NCBI GenBank assembly: GCA_003599395.1 | Contig: QZJX01000022.1 | Location: forward strand, 1-32,759 | DNA: 32,759 bases | Direction of reading: 5' to 3' | Source of the DNA: Ignavibacteriales bacterium | GTDB taxonomy: Bacteria > Bacteroidota > Ignavibacteria > Ignavibacteriales > Melioribacteraceae | In this document: positions 1-9,650 of the stretch, piece after piece | Numbering within the stretch: the first letter of the stretch is position 1 | Layout: each line of letters opens with the position of its first letter | Translations under genes and position numbers: made by a program | Notes under the pieces: model-generated | The model's database searches: none | What the model was told of the DNA's origin: nothing | Seen by the model: the letters and a program-made list of their open reading frames with translations, nothing else

Positions 1-13
1 GCTCTTCCGATCT
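1..13. other. Illumina adapter remnant (assembly artefact)
   Basis: The first 13 bases read GCTCTTCCGATCT, the 3' end of the standard Illumina adapter. On the other strand they read AGATCGGAAGAGC, the usual adapter-trimming target. The exact 13-base match at the very first base of the window, inside an otherwise open coding frame, means these bases are sequencing residue and not genome. The last four codons of the minus-strand gene entering from the right are therefore artificial. Confidence 0.95.
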
Positions 14-889
14 CTCGTATTCGTTTTTAACACGATCAAAGGAAACAGCTAGATCAGAAATTGTAACCGGTGCGACTAATGATTGTACGAGAAATACAGC
101 CATTGGATTAATATCGATATTTATCGCTTTTCTATTATTCATTAATGCTTCAATTGCAGTAATTCCGCTTCCCCCAAATGGATCTAGTACCAAATCATTT
201 GGTTTACTAAAGTTCTTAATATATTCAGCTACAATGTTCCAACTCTGTTTTGTAAAATATCCATGAACTCCAAAATGTCTTTTCGCTTGCTGTTTTTTAA
301 CGGGAATTTCTTCTAGTAACGGTCGATTCGAATAATCAAATTCTCCTTTAAGCTTAGCAGTTGCATTCGTAGTATTATAACTGAAATATTTACCAACCTG
401 GAAACTTGATGGTGAAAGATACATTGAGAGTTTTCCCCAACTATATTCTATCTCATCAAGATTAAATAAAAGAATTGGTTTATTTGTCGATTCACGCCTG
501 AAAAGAGAAAATTGAATTCCATTACACAAAGCGAAATAAGTACTTCTTATTTCAGGGTGAGATGAATAACAGTAAACTTGTTCTATATTATCATTATCAT
601 CAATTTTTTGATTTGGAGATTTAGCATCTAAAACCCAAGCAAAATTTTCTGATACTTTTAGGGAATAATCTGGAATCAATTTAATTGGAATTTTTTTATT
701 AGCCCCAATTTTTAAAAAAGGATGGCTAAGCATTTTACTTCTAACAATATTTTCTTGACTATAACCAAGTTCTTTTAAAATAGGCAAGATTATCACTTCT
801 CGAACACTATCCTCTTTAAAATCAGAATTTTGATTTATCAATTTAAAGTCGAGTGATCCAAATAAGTAGTCGCTTGTTATAGTCTTCAT
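14..889 (-). CDS. Restriction nuclease-DNA methyltransferase fusion, 3' end missing
   Basis: This open frame starts at ATG 889 and runs off the window edge; about 292 codons are genomic. The N-terminal part resembles the HsdR N-terminal nuclease domain. It has an early acidic helix (E26, E31), then D74 in IPDYSLK and D88-A-K90 in VLDAKSP, which fits a PD-(D/E)xK active site. From about residue 205 it becomes an adenine/cytosine-N4 methyltransferase: HGYFTKQSWN, the SAM-binding motif DPFGGSG (236-242) and an acidic strand end at NIDINP (D259). The catalytic DPPY-type motif would lie in the missing part. Cleavage and protective methylation in one chain would make it a type IIG-like restriction-modification enzyme. 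The fusion reading is inferred from motifs, and the target sequence cannot be predicted. Its start lies 34 bp beyond the stop of the DUF1028 gene, so it could be read from the same transcript. No strong Shine-Dalgarno is seen. Confidence 0.8.
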
Positions 890-923
890 GTTTAATAAAT
901 TTTTATAAGGTTAAAATAGGATC

Positions 924-1904
924 CTAATCACCCACCGAAAGTATTCTTTCTAATTCCTCTTCACTTACAGTTAAAAGCTCATTCTTAATTAATTTTGGAG
1001 TAAGTATTTTCCAGTTTTCATCTTTGCTGAATACTTCTTTGAAAATTGGTAGAGCATCTTCAACTTTCCCGATGTTTGAAAGTGTAACTGCTCTCCAAAA
1101 TTTCATTTCGAGATTTTCCGGGAATAATTCTTCTGCCATGGAATATTCTTTCATTGCTAATTCCATATCGTCGTGTTCAATAGCAAGATCACCTTTGTTC
1201 ATATGTTCGTAAGCTTGATGAACATTGTACAATCTTCTTAATTCTACCAAAGGTTCGGGATGATCTTCTATGTGTAAATCAACTAATCTATCCAACCAAA
1301 CTTTTCCTGTAGATTCTGCTTTAACAACTAATATTGAAGCCGATTGTTTTCCTCTAATATCACCGCCGGCTTTTTCCGCGGCTTCTAGAGTTAATAATAA
1401 TCTTTCGGCTAGAGATCCTTTCGAAGTTTCAAAAGTTTCTTTCATAACCGGCCATACTGTATTATTCTTCATCATATTTGCTTGCACGGAAAATTGATTG
1501 CCTTTAAGATGACCTGCTTCATCCGTACATTTTTTGCCTGTATAAACCGCTACATTTCCTTTTGAATCGAGAACAGCTAATTGTCGAAAATCTCTGCCTT
1601 CGTCTTCTTCGATTAATTTATCCAAAACTTCTTGTGCGTTGTATCCTTGTCTTAACAGAGCCAAACCATTTGGACCAAAAGAAACATTAACAAACGATTG
1701 AGTTGCGATTACACCAACGCCGGCTTCGCCCCAAGAAACTATTGTACCCACAGAAAACCAATGCGATTGCACAGCAACTCCCATTTCACTGGTGACGGTA
1801 TCTCGCGCAACAATGCTATATGTATTTGCAACGGGATTGCTGCTAAAAAATGTTTGCGAATATGAAGTAATCACTAAAAATAATATTGAGGCTAGATATT
1901 TCAT
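924..1904 (-). CDS. DUF1028 family secreted protein with C-terminal TPR-like region
   Basis: The 326-residue protein begins with a signal peptide (residues 1 to about 17, MKYLASILFLVITSYSQ). Residues 25-215 match the DUF1028 family: NTYSIVARD, GVAVQSHWFSVG, and a GEAGVGVIATQSFVN block. This family is related in sequence to Ntn-type hydrolases, but no activity is established. Residues about 225-325 look like one or two TPR-type helical repeats (DDMELAMKEYSMAEELFPEN), which fits protein-protein contact. It is last in the leftward array after arginine deiminase, with a 25 bp gap. The aminopeptidase and deiminase neighbours hint at peptide or amino-acid use, but that is context only. Confidence 0.85.
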   Translation of the reverse strand: MKYLASILFLVITSYSQTFFSSNPVANTYSIVARDTVTSEMGVAVQSHWFSVGTIVSWGEAGVGVIATQSFVNVSFGPNGLALLRQGYNAQEVLDKLIEEDEGRDFRQLAVLDSKGNVAVYTGKKCTDEAGHLKGNQFSVQANMMKNNTVWPVMKETFETSKGSLAERLLLTLEAAEKAGGDIRGKQSASILVVKAESTGKVWLDRLVDLHIEDHPEPLVELRRLYNVHQAYEHMNKGDLAIEHDDMELAMKEYSMAEELFPENLEMKFWRAVTLSNIGKVEDALPIFKEVFSKDENWKILTPKLIKNELLTVSEEELERILSVGD

Positions 1905-1929
1905 TTTTTAACTCTCGTCTTTGTTTGAA

Positions 1930-3174
1930 TTACCATTTCACTTCTTTTCGTATGACTGGCATTGTCATACATCTGCATCCGCCTCCACCCCGTGATAGTT
2001 CTGATCCTTCAACTGTTATTACATATTTTTGAATCGAGCTTAGATCTGTTTTAGATAAGTCTTCTGATTTTATAACTTCAAATCCGTTCTGGTTGAGTGC
2101 ATCAATAGTATAACTATTTCGTCCGTAACCAAGAACTTTGCCCGGTGCTACCGCAAAAAAGTTTGCACCGCTATGCCATTGCTCACGTTCTTGAATCCAA
2201 TCATCCGAATTACCTCCGCATGAGATTGGTTTGAGATGAATTTTTATTTTTCTTAATGCTTCCAGTATATTTGCTTCTTCACGTATCCAGTCAACTTTTC
2301 CGTTGTCAATTCTAATATGTACTGTCTCAAAACTATGTTGATTAAAAACTACCGGATCATAAATAAGACAGGCGTCTTTATCTAAAAAAGTAAATACCAT
2401 ATCGAGATGAATGAATGATTCTAATGTTTGCGGCAATTCTTGCACGATAATGTGTTTTGGTGTCTTAGATTTTTTTAATTCATCGATTATAAAATCAACA
2501 CCTTGTGTTGAAGTTCTCATTCCAATTCCAATACAGAGAATGTCATCTCTAACTACAAGTATATCACCGCCTTCAAAGGTAATTGGTGATACATCTTTAA
2601 CTAGATTTCTTGGATTTACTGTTTCTGATTTCAACTCAGGATGATACTTGAATATTGCTTCCATTATAAGCGCTTCACGTTCTCTAACGGGACTGCTCAT
2701 TTTTGATATATAAACTCTTTCCCCAATCGATATTGAAGCATCTCTTGTAAAGAAAAAATTGTGCAGTGGAAGAAGCGAGTATCTATCTTTGTTTAAAAAT
2801 TTTGTAAGAGTATCTTTTACCATAGATACTCCTTCAATCAACTGACGAGCTAATTCTTTCGGCGGGAGAGAATATAAATATTCTTTTAAGCAATCAATTC
2901 CTTCGTTACGACAAATATTTTCTACAATATTAATTTTAGCGTCTTCCTTTTTAAGAATATCCGTAAGAAGATCAGAAACTTCGTAAACTTTGGTGAGCTT
3001 GTTTAAGGCCGATTTGAATTGTTTGTATTCTCGTTTAGCTACGGAAAGATTTAAAATATCACTATACAATGCACGTTCTGCATTTTGTGGAGTCATATTC
3101 TCGACTTCTTGTCCGGGTGTATGGACTATTACACTTTCGAGTTCACCTATTTCTGAATTTATATTTGCATTCAT
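1930..3174 (-). CDS. arcA: Arginine deiminase
   Basis: The enzyme hydrolyses L-arginine to citrulline and ammonia. The 414-residue length is normal for the family. All catalytic landmarks are visible: D145 in FFTRDAS, E201 and D204 in TFEGGD, H256 and D258 in IHLDMVF, and the nucleophilic cysteine C402 in the C-terminal CRCMTMP motif, preceded by the glycine-rich SRGGGG loop. No ornithine carbamoyltransferase, carbamate kinase or arginine/ornithine antiporter gene is adjacent, so the classic ADI energy pathway is not encoded here. The role may be nitrogen supply or pH control, or the partners may lie elsewhere. It starts 11 bp after the M29 aminopeptidase stop and is probably co-transcribed. 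A free-standing peptidyl-arginine deiminase is unlikely because the motif set is that of ArcA. Confidence 0.93.
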   Translation of the reverse strand: MNANINSEIGELESVIVHTPGQEVENMTPQNAERALYSDILNLSVAKREYKQFKSALNKLTKVYEVSDLLTDILKKEDAKINIVENICRNEGIDCLKEYLYSLPPKELARQLIEGVSMVKDTLTKFLNKDRYSLLPLHNFFFTRDASISIGERVYISKMSSPVREREALIMEAIFKYHPELKSETVNPRNLVKDVSPITFEGGDILVVRDDILCIGIGMRTSTQGVDFIIDELKKSKTPKHIIVQELPQTLESFIHLDMVFTFLDKDACLIYDPVVFNQHSFETVHIRIDNGKVDWIREEANILEALRKIKIHLKPISCGGNSDDWIQEREQWHSGANFFAVAPGKVLGYGRNSYTIDALNQNGFEVIKSEDLSKTDLSSIQKYVITVEGSELSRGGGGCRCMTMPVIRKEVKW

Positions 3175-3185
3175 AGAGATCCGTT

Positions 3186-4376
3186 TTAGTTAACAACCCA
3201 AATATTATTTTTTATTTGCAATTCTGTTTCATCTAAGAAAACAGCTCTTCCAACTCCACCGGGTCTGAAATCGGTAACAATATCAACATGTTGTGCCGAT
3301 TTATTCATTACACCCGATTTCAAGAAAGATTCAGTTTGGTTTTTGCCTTCAATGGAATTAGGATCTTCTGTAAAACATTCCGGGTAGCTAGCACCAATTG
3401 CAATGTGAAGAGTGCCGCCAACTTTTTCCACAAATAAGGGATGCTTTAATACTTTTTGAATACCGTTATTCATACCAAGTGCAACTTCACCCAAACGATG
3501 TGAACCTTCATCAGTTTCAATAATTTTTGTTAATGCGTCATGACCTAGCTTGGCTGAATATTCAACAATTTTTCCCGATTCGAATTTTAGATAAATTCCT
3601 TGTATCGTTGTTCCTCCTTGAAATACTGGAAGATCGACATAAATTTCACCTTCAACACTGTTTGCATTCGGACTTGTAAAAACTTCACCATCAGGGAAGT
3701 TTCTTTTTCCCGTACACTTTACGACATTTCTTTTTGATATATCCATCTTCAAAACTAATTCATTTCCGGTATAGGGATTTTCAGTAACGATAGTTATAGA
3801 ATCGCTCTTTTCCATTAATTGATAAATATCTTCCTCAACTTTTTCAAGCATTCTTGGATCAACAGTTGAAGCCGAGACTATCACTTTTGTATAATCTTCG
3901 AGAGACATTCCTTCCAACTCTGCAAAGCCTTGTGTCGGGAATAAAGTAAGAACCCATGGTTTTCCTAATCTAATATTTTTATAAGGTTCATCGGCTCGCA
4001 TAATTGCTTTAGCATTTAGTTCGGGTAGGCCTTCAAATAGTTTGGGATTTTCCGCTCCAAGAATTTCAATATACTTTGTCATTGCATTATATCTTTCCAT
4101 CTGCCATTCCGGGACACGTTCAATTTGCTTAACTGTACCATGTTTTGCAATTGAAGAACCCCATATTCTTCCTCTGTCGTTATCCGGAGTTACCAAGTTA
4201 ACATCAGCTATTGCCCCGGCTTGAAAAATTTTATCTTGCAGAACCGAAATAAGAGGCCAGCAAACATGTTCTCCCTTAATCATCACAATGTCTTTGGGAA
4301 GTATTCCATCCAACGAATAATTGAGCAAATAATCTGCCCAAGTATTCAAATCCGATTGAGAAATATTAACTTTCAT
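3186..4376 (-). CDS. M29 family metallo-aminopeptidase
   Basis: This is a cytoplasmic leucyl-type aminopeptidase of the thermophilic/AmpS/PepS family; 396 residues is close to the usual 400-410. The family's metal and catalytic positions can be seen: E231 in PDGEVFTSP, E244 in VEGEIYVD, E297 in LGEVALG, H324 in LHIAIGAS, and H363/D365 in HVDIVTD. No signal peptide is present. It starts 2 bp after the mscS stop and ends 11 bp before arcA, so translation in the array is tightly linked. It would release N-terminal amino acids from peptides and could feed arginine to the neighbouring deiminase, although that link is inference. Confidence 0.9.
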   Translation of the reverse strand: MKVNISQSDLNTWADYLLNYSLDGILPKDIVMIKGEHVCWPLISVLQDKIFQAGAIADVNLVTPDNDRGRIWGSSIAKHGTVKQIERVPEWQMERYNAMTKYIEILGAENPKLFEGLPELNAKAIMRADEPYKNIRLGKPWVLTLFPTQGFAELEGMSLEDYTKVIVSASTVDPRMLEKVEEDIYQLMEKSDSITIVTENPYTGNELVLKMDISKRNVVKCTGKRNFPDGEVFTSPNANSVEGEIYVDLPVFQGGTTIQGIYLKFESGKIVEYSAKLGHDALTKIIETDEGSHRLGEVALGMNNGIQKVLKHPLFVEKVGGTLHIAIGASYPECFTEDPNSIEGKNQTESFLKSGVMNKSAQHVDIVTDFRPGGVGRAVFLDETELQIKNNIWVVN

Positions 4377-4378
4377 CT

Positions 4379-5299
4379 TTATCCTCTTGGTTTCGTTCCG
4401 GGTTTTCCTTCGGTCAAATTATTATAGTAACGAGTAGTTGGGTAAGCAAAATCAATATTATCATGCTTAGCAAATTCATTAAGAACATCTTCCCAAATTT
4501 GTTGAGCAGTTGATCGTCTTTTTCTTACATCGCATAAATATCTCATCGTAAGCATAACACCGCTGTCTTTTACTGAAGTATATACAGTTGGTGTAAGTAC
4601 ACTGTAAAAAATCATATATTTTCTTGAAGTTTCTTTGATTTTTTTCTGAACTTCGGAAGTTAAATTTTCTGCGTTATGATTTATAATTTTTGTTAAAATC
4701 TCTTTGGCTTTTTTCCAATCACTCTCAAATGTTACTAAAACACCTAGCTCATTCCATATATAATTGAACCCAGTGCTAAAATTAGCCTGAACATCGGTGA
4801 AAACTTTTCCATTTGGAACGTGAACCATTCTTCCGGTACTTTGATCAGCATCAACCCAATTGCCGATTTCCATAATGGTAAATTGAAAGATTCTTACGTC
4901 AATTACATCACCGGCAACATTATCAATTTCTATTCTATCACCTACTTCAAAAGGTTTTCTAATCATTATAAAAGCCCATCCAACCAAATTTACAATTGGG
5001 TCTTTTAAGGCAATCGCTATACCAGCAGAAAGCAATCCGAAAAATGTGGCAAGTGAGCCAAAACCTTGAAACCAGATTTTTATAAGTGCAAGGAATGCTA
5101 TGACTGTTAAGACGTGAAGAGAAGATTTTCTCCACTTATATTGGATTTTAACATCGTCGATTTTTTTTGTAACGATGTTGAGTATTATTTTTCTAATAAT
5201 TAGAAGAATTGTTATAGCAATAAACGAGGTGAGGAATTTTCCCTGAGTCTCTACCTGTATCCCGAAATTATGAGTTAACCAATCAGTAACAAAATCCAT
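4379..5299 (-). CDS. MscS family mechanosensitive ion channel
   Basis: The protein is a 306-residue inner-membrane channel of the small-conductance type that opens on membrane tension and protects against osmotic downshift. Three membrane segments are visible at about residues 24-42, 60-77 and 82-110. The last is the pore helix with the family pattern LSAGIAIALKDPIVNLVGW. It is followed by the MscS beta domain (KPFEVGDRIEI, residues 116-125) and a VHVPNGKVF block (159-167). A cytosolic C-terminal domain follows. The start is 4 bp downstream of the lipoprotein stop and the stop is 2 bp before the aminopeptidase start. It is most similar in layout to short YbdG/MscS-like members. Ion selectivity cannot be judged. 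Confidence 0.88.
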   Translation of the reverse strand: MDFVTDWLTHNFGIQVETQGKFLTSFIAITILLIIRKIILNIVTKKIDDVKIQYKWRKSSLHVLTVIAFLALIKIWFQGFGSLATFFGLLSAGIAIALKDPIVNLVGWAFIMIRKPFEVGDRIEIDNVAGDVIDVRIFQFTIMEIGNWVDADQSTGRMVHVPNGKVFTDVQANFSTGFNYIWNELGVLVTFESDWKKAKEILTKIINHNAENLTSEVQKKIKETSRKYMIFYSVLTPTVYTSVKDSGVMLTMRYLCDVRKRRSTAQQIWEDVLNEFAKHDNIDFAYPTTRYYNNLTEGKPGTKPRG

Positions 5300-5303
5300 A
5301 ATT

Positions 5304-5858
5304 TTACTTGAATTTTATTGACGTTGAAATATTTTCAAAAGTTCTTCTGTATTTCATTATATCTTCTGGTCGTGCGGTAGAATTGATAACTAATCCATAT
5401 CCATCCATATAAAACATATAACCTATTGATGAAACTCTACGTAATTGTCTGACGTATTCAAACATAATCCATCTTGATATTTTGCCATCAATCGCTAATC
5501 TACCTTCATCAAGAAAAGTTATTTCATCAAATTGAGTCGGTAGAAAGTTCTTTGAATATTTTAAATAGGAAGCAATATCTGCAACTGAATCCGGTAGTGC
5601 TTCGGCAAATATGTGCACATTTTCTCTGAAGAGATCAAATTTCCCTTCATTTGGTGATTGAAAAACAACGATCGATCCGTGTTCTGGATTTAATGCTTCC
5701 GCGAATCCTTCTCTGTAGGTCCAATCTTCTGGATATTGAATTGTAAATTGATATTCCTCATTCTCATAAAGTTTATAGCCTTCCATATTTTCTTTTTGAC
5801 ATGCAATTAAAAAAATAACAATAAGAGTAAATAATACCGATAAATGATTTTTTTTCAT
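5304..5858 (-). CDS. Lipoprotein with PsbP/Mog1-like domain
   Basis: The chosen start is ATG 5858, giving 184 residues. It has an AAGG Shine-Dalgarno about 8 bases upstream and opens directly into a lipoprotein signal: MKKN, then a hydrophobic stretch to the lipobox LIAC with C20. An upstream in-frame ATG at 5897 would overlap metH by 17 bp and place 13 hydrophilic residues before the signal, so it was not used. The mature part has the PsbP-like pattern YKLYENEEYQFTIQYPEDW followed by alternating strands. This fold is common in exported lipoproteins with no fixed function. It probably sits on the periplasmic face of a membrane. It lies between metH and mscS on one transcript. Confidence 0.75.
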   Translation of the reverse strand: MKKNHLSVLFTLIVIFLIACQKENMEGYKLYENEEYQFTIQYPEDWTYREGFAEALNPEHGSIVVFQSPNEGKFDLFRENVHIFAEALPDSVADIASYLKYSKNFLPTQFDEITFLDEGRLAIDGKISRWIMFEYVRQLRRVSSIGYMFYMDGYGLVINSTARPEDIMKYRRTFENISTSIKFK

Positions 5859-5880
5859 AAAATAACCTTGTAATTGAAAA

Positions 5881-8800
5881 TTAATCTGCTTGATCATAAT
5901 TTAATATTGAACTTAACCATTTTTCAACTTCTTTGGTACTCATCCCTTTTCGTTTTGCGTAATCCCTAACTTGATCTTCGGCTAATTTCCCAACATTAAA
6001 GTATTTGGATTCGGGATGAGCAAAGTATAAACCGCAAACTGATGCGGCCGGATGCATTGCTAAACTTTCCGTTAAAAATATTCCTGTATTATTTTGTGCA
6101 TCTAATAACTTAAACAGAGTAAGTTTTTCAGTGTGGTCAGGCTGTGCCGGGTAACCCGGAGCGGGACGAATACCGTTGTATTTTTCTGCTATTAATTCCT
6201 CGTTAGATAATTTTTCACCGGAAGAATAGCCCCAAAATTCTTTTCTAACTTTTTTGTGAAGTAATTCTGCGAAAGCTTCTGCAAGTCTATCAGCTATAGC
6301 TTTTACTAAGATACTATTGTAGTCATCGTGATTTGATTCATAACTTTTTACAAGCTCATCTGCTCCAATTCCGGTTGTAACTGCAAACGCTCCGATGTAG
6401 TCTGTAAGTCCCGATTCTTTTGGTGCGATAAAATCAGATAGTGCAATATTAGGAATATCGGATGATTTGATTGATTGTTGCCTTAATGAATGAAACGATG
6501 CAAGCAATCCTTTTCTTGATTCATCAACATAAACCTCGATATCATCTTCAACAGAATTTGCCGGAAAGATTCCATAAACTGCATTTGCTTTCAATAACTT
6601 TTGCTCGATGATTTTATCAAGTAATGTGTTTGCATCATCAAAGAGTTTTTTTGCTTCGATTCCGTAATTTTTATTTTCGAATATTGCAGGGTACCTTCCT
6701 TTTAATTCCCATGTTAGGAAGAAAGGTGTCCAATCAATATAATTTCTAATCTCTGAAAGTGAGTAGTCATGTAAAACTTCAACCCCAAGTTTATTTGGTT
6801 TTGAAATCGATTCAAAAGTATAAATTGGTTTATTCTTACGCGCTTCTTCTATTGAGATTAATTTTTTCTCACTTTGTTTGCGTTTATGATTTTCCCTCAA
6901 TTCAACATATTCATTGCGAATAGTTGTTATAAATTCATCGGTAACTTTATCGTTTAGTAAATTACCAACTACACTAACGCTTCTAGATGCATCAAGAACG
7001 TGAATTGTTGGTCCGCTATAATTTGGTTCAACTTTTACAGCAGTGTGTATTCTGGAAGTTGTTGCTCCTCCAATTAGTAAGGGAAATTTCAGATTTAATC
7101 TTTCCATTTCTTTAGCCACGTGAACCATTTCATCGAGTGATGGAGTAATCAAGCCGCTTAAACCAATTATATCAACATTTTTTTCAACTGCTGTTGAAAG
7201 AATTTTATCCGATGGAACCATTACTCCGAGATCAATCACATCATAATTGTTGCATCCGAGTACTACACCGACAATATTTTTCCCGATATCATGAACATCC
7301 CCTTTTACTGTGGCGAGAAGAACAGTTCCGTTTTTTTTGATATTACCGGATTTCTTTTTCTCTGCCTCAATAAACGGGATTAAGTAAGCAACAGATTTTT
7401 TCATTACTCGGGCACTTTTTACAACTTGCGGTAAGAACATTTTTCCCGAACCAAAAAGATCACCGACTATATTCATTCCGTCCATCAATGGCCCTTCAAT
7501 CACTTGAAGTGCAGATGGATATCTTTTACGTGCTTCTTCGGTATCTTCTTCTATGAAATCGGTAATGCCTTTAACAAGTGAATGTTTTAGTCTTTCTTCA
7601 ACCTCAGCGTTGCGCCATTCTGCAGTTTGAATTTCCGATTTGTCTTTTTGCTTAACATTTTCCGCAAATTCGGTTAATCGTTCTGTTGCATCTATTCGTC
7701 TGTTTAGAATAACATCTTCAACTCTTTCTAATAATTCTTTTGGAATTTCTTCATATACTTCAAGTTGTCCTGCGTTGACAATTCCCATATCCATGCCGGC
7801 TTCAATGGCATGATATAAAAACGCAGAGTGAATTGCCTCGCGCACTAAATCATTTCCTCTAAAAGAAAAAGATACGTTGCTGACACCGCCGGAAACTTTG
7901 GCGAGAGGAAGATTTTTCTTAATCCATTTTGTCGCTTCTATATAGTTTATTGCATATCCATTGTGTTCTTCAATTCCGGTTGCGATTGCAAATATGTTAG
8001 GATCAAAAATAATATCCTGTGGAGGGAAACCGACTTGCTCAGTTAAAATTTTATAAGCTCGTTCACAAATCTTGATTTTACGTTCATAAGTATCTGCTTG
8101 ACCGTCTTCATCAAATGCCATAACTATTACTGCCGCACCATAACGCATAACTTTTTTTGCGTGATTTATAAATTCTTCTTCACCTTCTTTTAAGCTGATT
8201 GAATTTACTATTCCTTTACCTTGTAAGCATTTTAATCCGGCTTCAATAACAGACCACTTTGAAGAATCTATCATTATAGGAAGTTTTGCAATTTCCGGCT
8301 CGGATGAAAGTAAATTCAAAAATTTAATCATAGCTTTTTCTGAATTGATCATTCCTTCATCCATATTTATATCTAAAACCTGCGCACCACCTTCAACTTG
8401 CTGACGCGCAACGGATAATGCTTCTTCATAATTATCTTCTTTTATTAATCGCGCAAACTTTTTTGAACCGGTTACATTTGTTCTTTCGCCAATGTTAATA
8501 AAGTTTGAATCGGGTCTTAAGACTAATGGTTCCAATCCGCTTAATCTCAAATAGGGTTCAACTTTTGGAATTTTACGGGGTTTGTGATGAGACGCCAATT
8601 GAGAGAATACTTTTATATGATCAGGTGTTGTTCCGCAACATCCACCGACAATATTATAGAAACCGGCTTCAGCAAATTCATCTAACACTTTTTTCATTGC
8701 TTCAGGTGATTCATCGTACTCACCAAATTCATTAGGTAAACCGGCGTTTGGATAAATTGAAATATAACAATCGGCGATTTTGGATAACTCTTGTATAAAC

Positions 8801-9564
8801 GGCCGCATTTGTTTTGGACCGAGGGAACAATTGAGTCCAACACTTAACAAATTTTTTACATGCGAAATAGAAATCCAAAAGGCTTCGGTTGTTTGTCCCG
8901 ATAAAGTTCTTCCGCTTTGGTCAACAATTGTACCTGAAATCATAATGGGTACTTCTTGATTTCTTTCTTCCAACAAATCTTGAATTGCAACAAGTGCGGC
9001 TTTAGCATTTAACGTATCGAATATTGTTTCGACTAACAATATATCAGCACCACCATCAAGCAGACCTTTAACAGCTTCTTTGTATGATTCATAAACTTCA
9101 TCAAAAGTAACTGCCCGGAATCCGGGATCATTAACATCCGGAGAAAGAGATAGAGCTTTATTCATCGGTCCGATTGCCCCGGCAACAAATCGAGGTTTAC
9201 TCGGATCATTCTTCATAACTTCATCAACAGCAGATTTAGCAATTTCAGCTGCGGTTTTGTTTATTTCATAAGCTAAATTTTCGGTTTTATAATCTGCTTG
9301 GGAAATTGAAGTACCGTTAAAAGTATTTGTCTCAATTATATCCGAACCTGCTTCAAGATATTGTTTATGAATTTCTTTAATTACCTGTGGTTGAGTTAAT
9401 GAAAGGATATCGTTATTACCCTTTAAATCGTCTGAATGATTTTTAAATCTTTCATCACGGTAATCGGCATCGGTTAATTTATATCTTTGAATCATAGTTC
9501 CCATTGCACCGTCAATGACCATGATTCTTTTTTGAAGGATTTCTTTTAATTGATCTAATAACAT
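5881..9564 (-). CDS. metH: Cobalamin-dependent methionine synthase
   Basis: The enzyme transfers the methyl group of 5-methyltetrahydrofolate to homocysteine through methylcobalamin. At 1227 residues it is complete and all four modules are in order. The homocysteine domain has zinc cysteines C246 (GLNCSLG) and C309/C310 (GGCCGTTP). The pterin domain runs from about 352 ([16 protein letters not shown]). The B12 domain has D756-x-H758-x-x-G761 ([13 protein letters not shown]), where the histidine is the lower cobalt ligand. The C-terminal SAM-dependent reactivation domain carries [12 protein letters not shown]. These positions fall within a residue or so of the E. coli enzyme. It is first in the leftward array and is transcribed divergently from hldD across 86 bp. 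That gap is too short to hold a typical cobalamin or SAM riboswitch. Confidence 0.97.
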   Translation of the reverse strand: MLLDQLKEILQKRIMVIDGAMGTMIQRYKLTDADYRDERFKNHSDDLKGNNDILSLTQPQVIKEIHKQYLEAGSDIIETNTFNGTSISQADYKTENLAYEINKTAAEIAKSAVDEVMKNDPSKPRFVAGAIGPMNKALSLSPDVNDPGFRAVTFDEVYESYKEAVKGLLDGGADILLVETIFDTLNAKAALVAIQDLLEERNQEVPIMISGTIVDQSGRTLSGQTTEAFWISISHVKNLLSVGLNCSLGPKQMRPFIQELSKIADCYISIYPNAGLPNEFGEYDESPEAMKKVLDEFAEAGFYNIVGGCCGTTPDHIKVFSQLASHHKPRKIPKVEPYLRLSGLEPLVLRPDSNFINIGERTNVTGSKKFARLIKEDNYEEALSVARQQVEGGAQVLDINMDEGMINSEKAMIKFLNLLSSEPEIAKLPIMIDSSKWSVIEAGLKCLQGKGIVNSISLKEGEEEFINHAKKVMRYGAAVIVMAFDEDGQADTYERKIKICERAYKILTEQVGFPPQDIIFDPNIFAIATGIEEHNGYAINYIEATKWIKKNLPLAKVSGGVSNVSFSFRGNDLVREAIHSAFLYHAIEAGMDMGIVNAGQLEVYEEIPKELLERVEDVILNRRIDATERLTEFAENVKQKDKSEIQTAEWRNAEVEERLKHSLVKGITDFIEEDTEEARKRYPSALQVIEGPLMDGMNIVGDLFGSGKMFLPQVVKSARVMKKSVAYLIPFIEAEKKKSGNIKKNGTVLLATVKGDVHDIGKNIVGVVLGCNNYDVIDLGVMVPSDKILSTAVEKNVDIIGLSGLITPSLDEMVHVAKEMERLNLKFPLLIGGATTSRIHTAVKVEPNYSGPTIHVLDASRSVSVVGNLLNDKVTDEFITTIRNEYVELRENHKRKQSEKKLISIEEARKNKPIYTFESISKPNKLGVEVLHDYSLSEIRNYIDWTPFFLTWELKGRYPAIFENKNYGIEAKKLFDDANTLLDKIIEQKLLKANAVYGIFPANSVEDDIEVYVDESRKGLLASFHSLRQQSIKSSDIPNIALSDFIAPKESGLTDYIGAFAVTTGIGADELVKSYESNHDDYNSILVKAIADRLAEAFAELLHKKVRKEFWGYSSGEKLSNEELIAEKYNGIRPAPGYPAQPDHTEKLTLFKLLDAQNNTGIFLTESLAMHPAASVCGLYFAHPESKYFNVGKLAEDQVRDYAKRKGMSTKEVEKWLSSILNYDQAD

Positions 9565-9650
9565 AGCTTCTGTATAACCTTTCTTTGAAGATGAAGCTCA
9601 ATATAGTTAAATTAGTTTTTAATATAAATTGATAAGGAGTATATAAAACT

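Noticed and set aside
9565-9650. Cobalamin or SAM riboswitch upstream of metH
   Set aside because: Only 86 bases separate metH and hldD, and no B12-box or conserved SAM-riboswitch core is visible; the AGCTTC/GAAGCT pair is too short to count.
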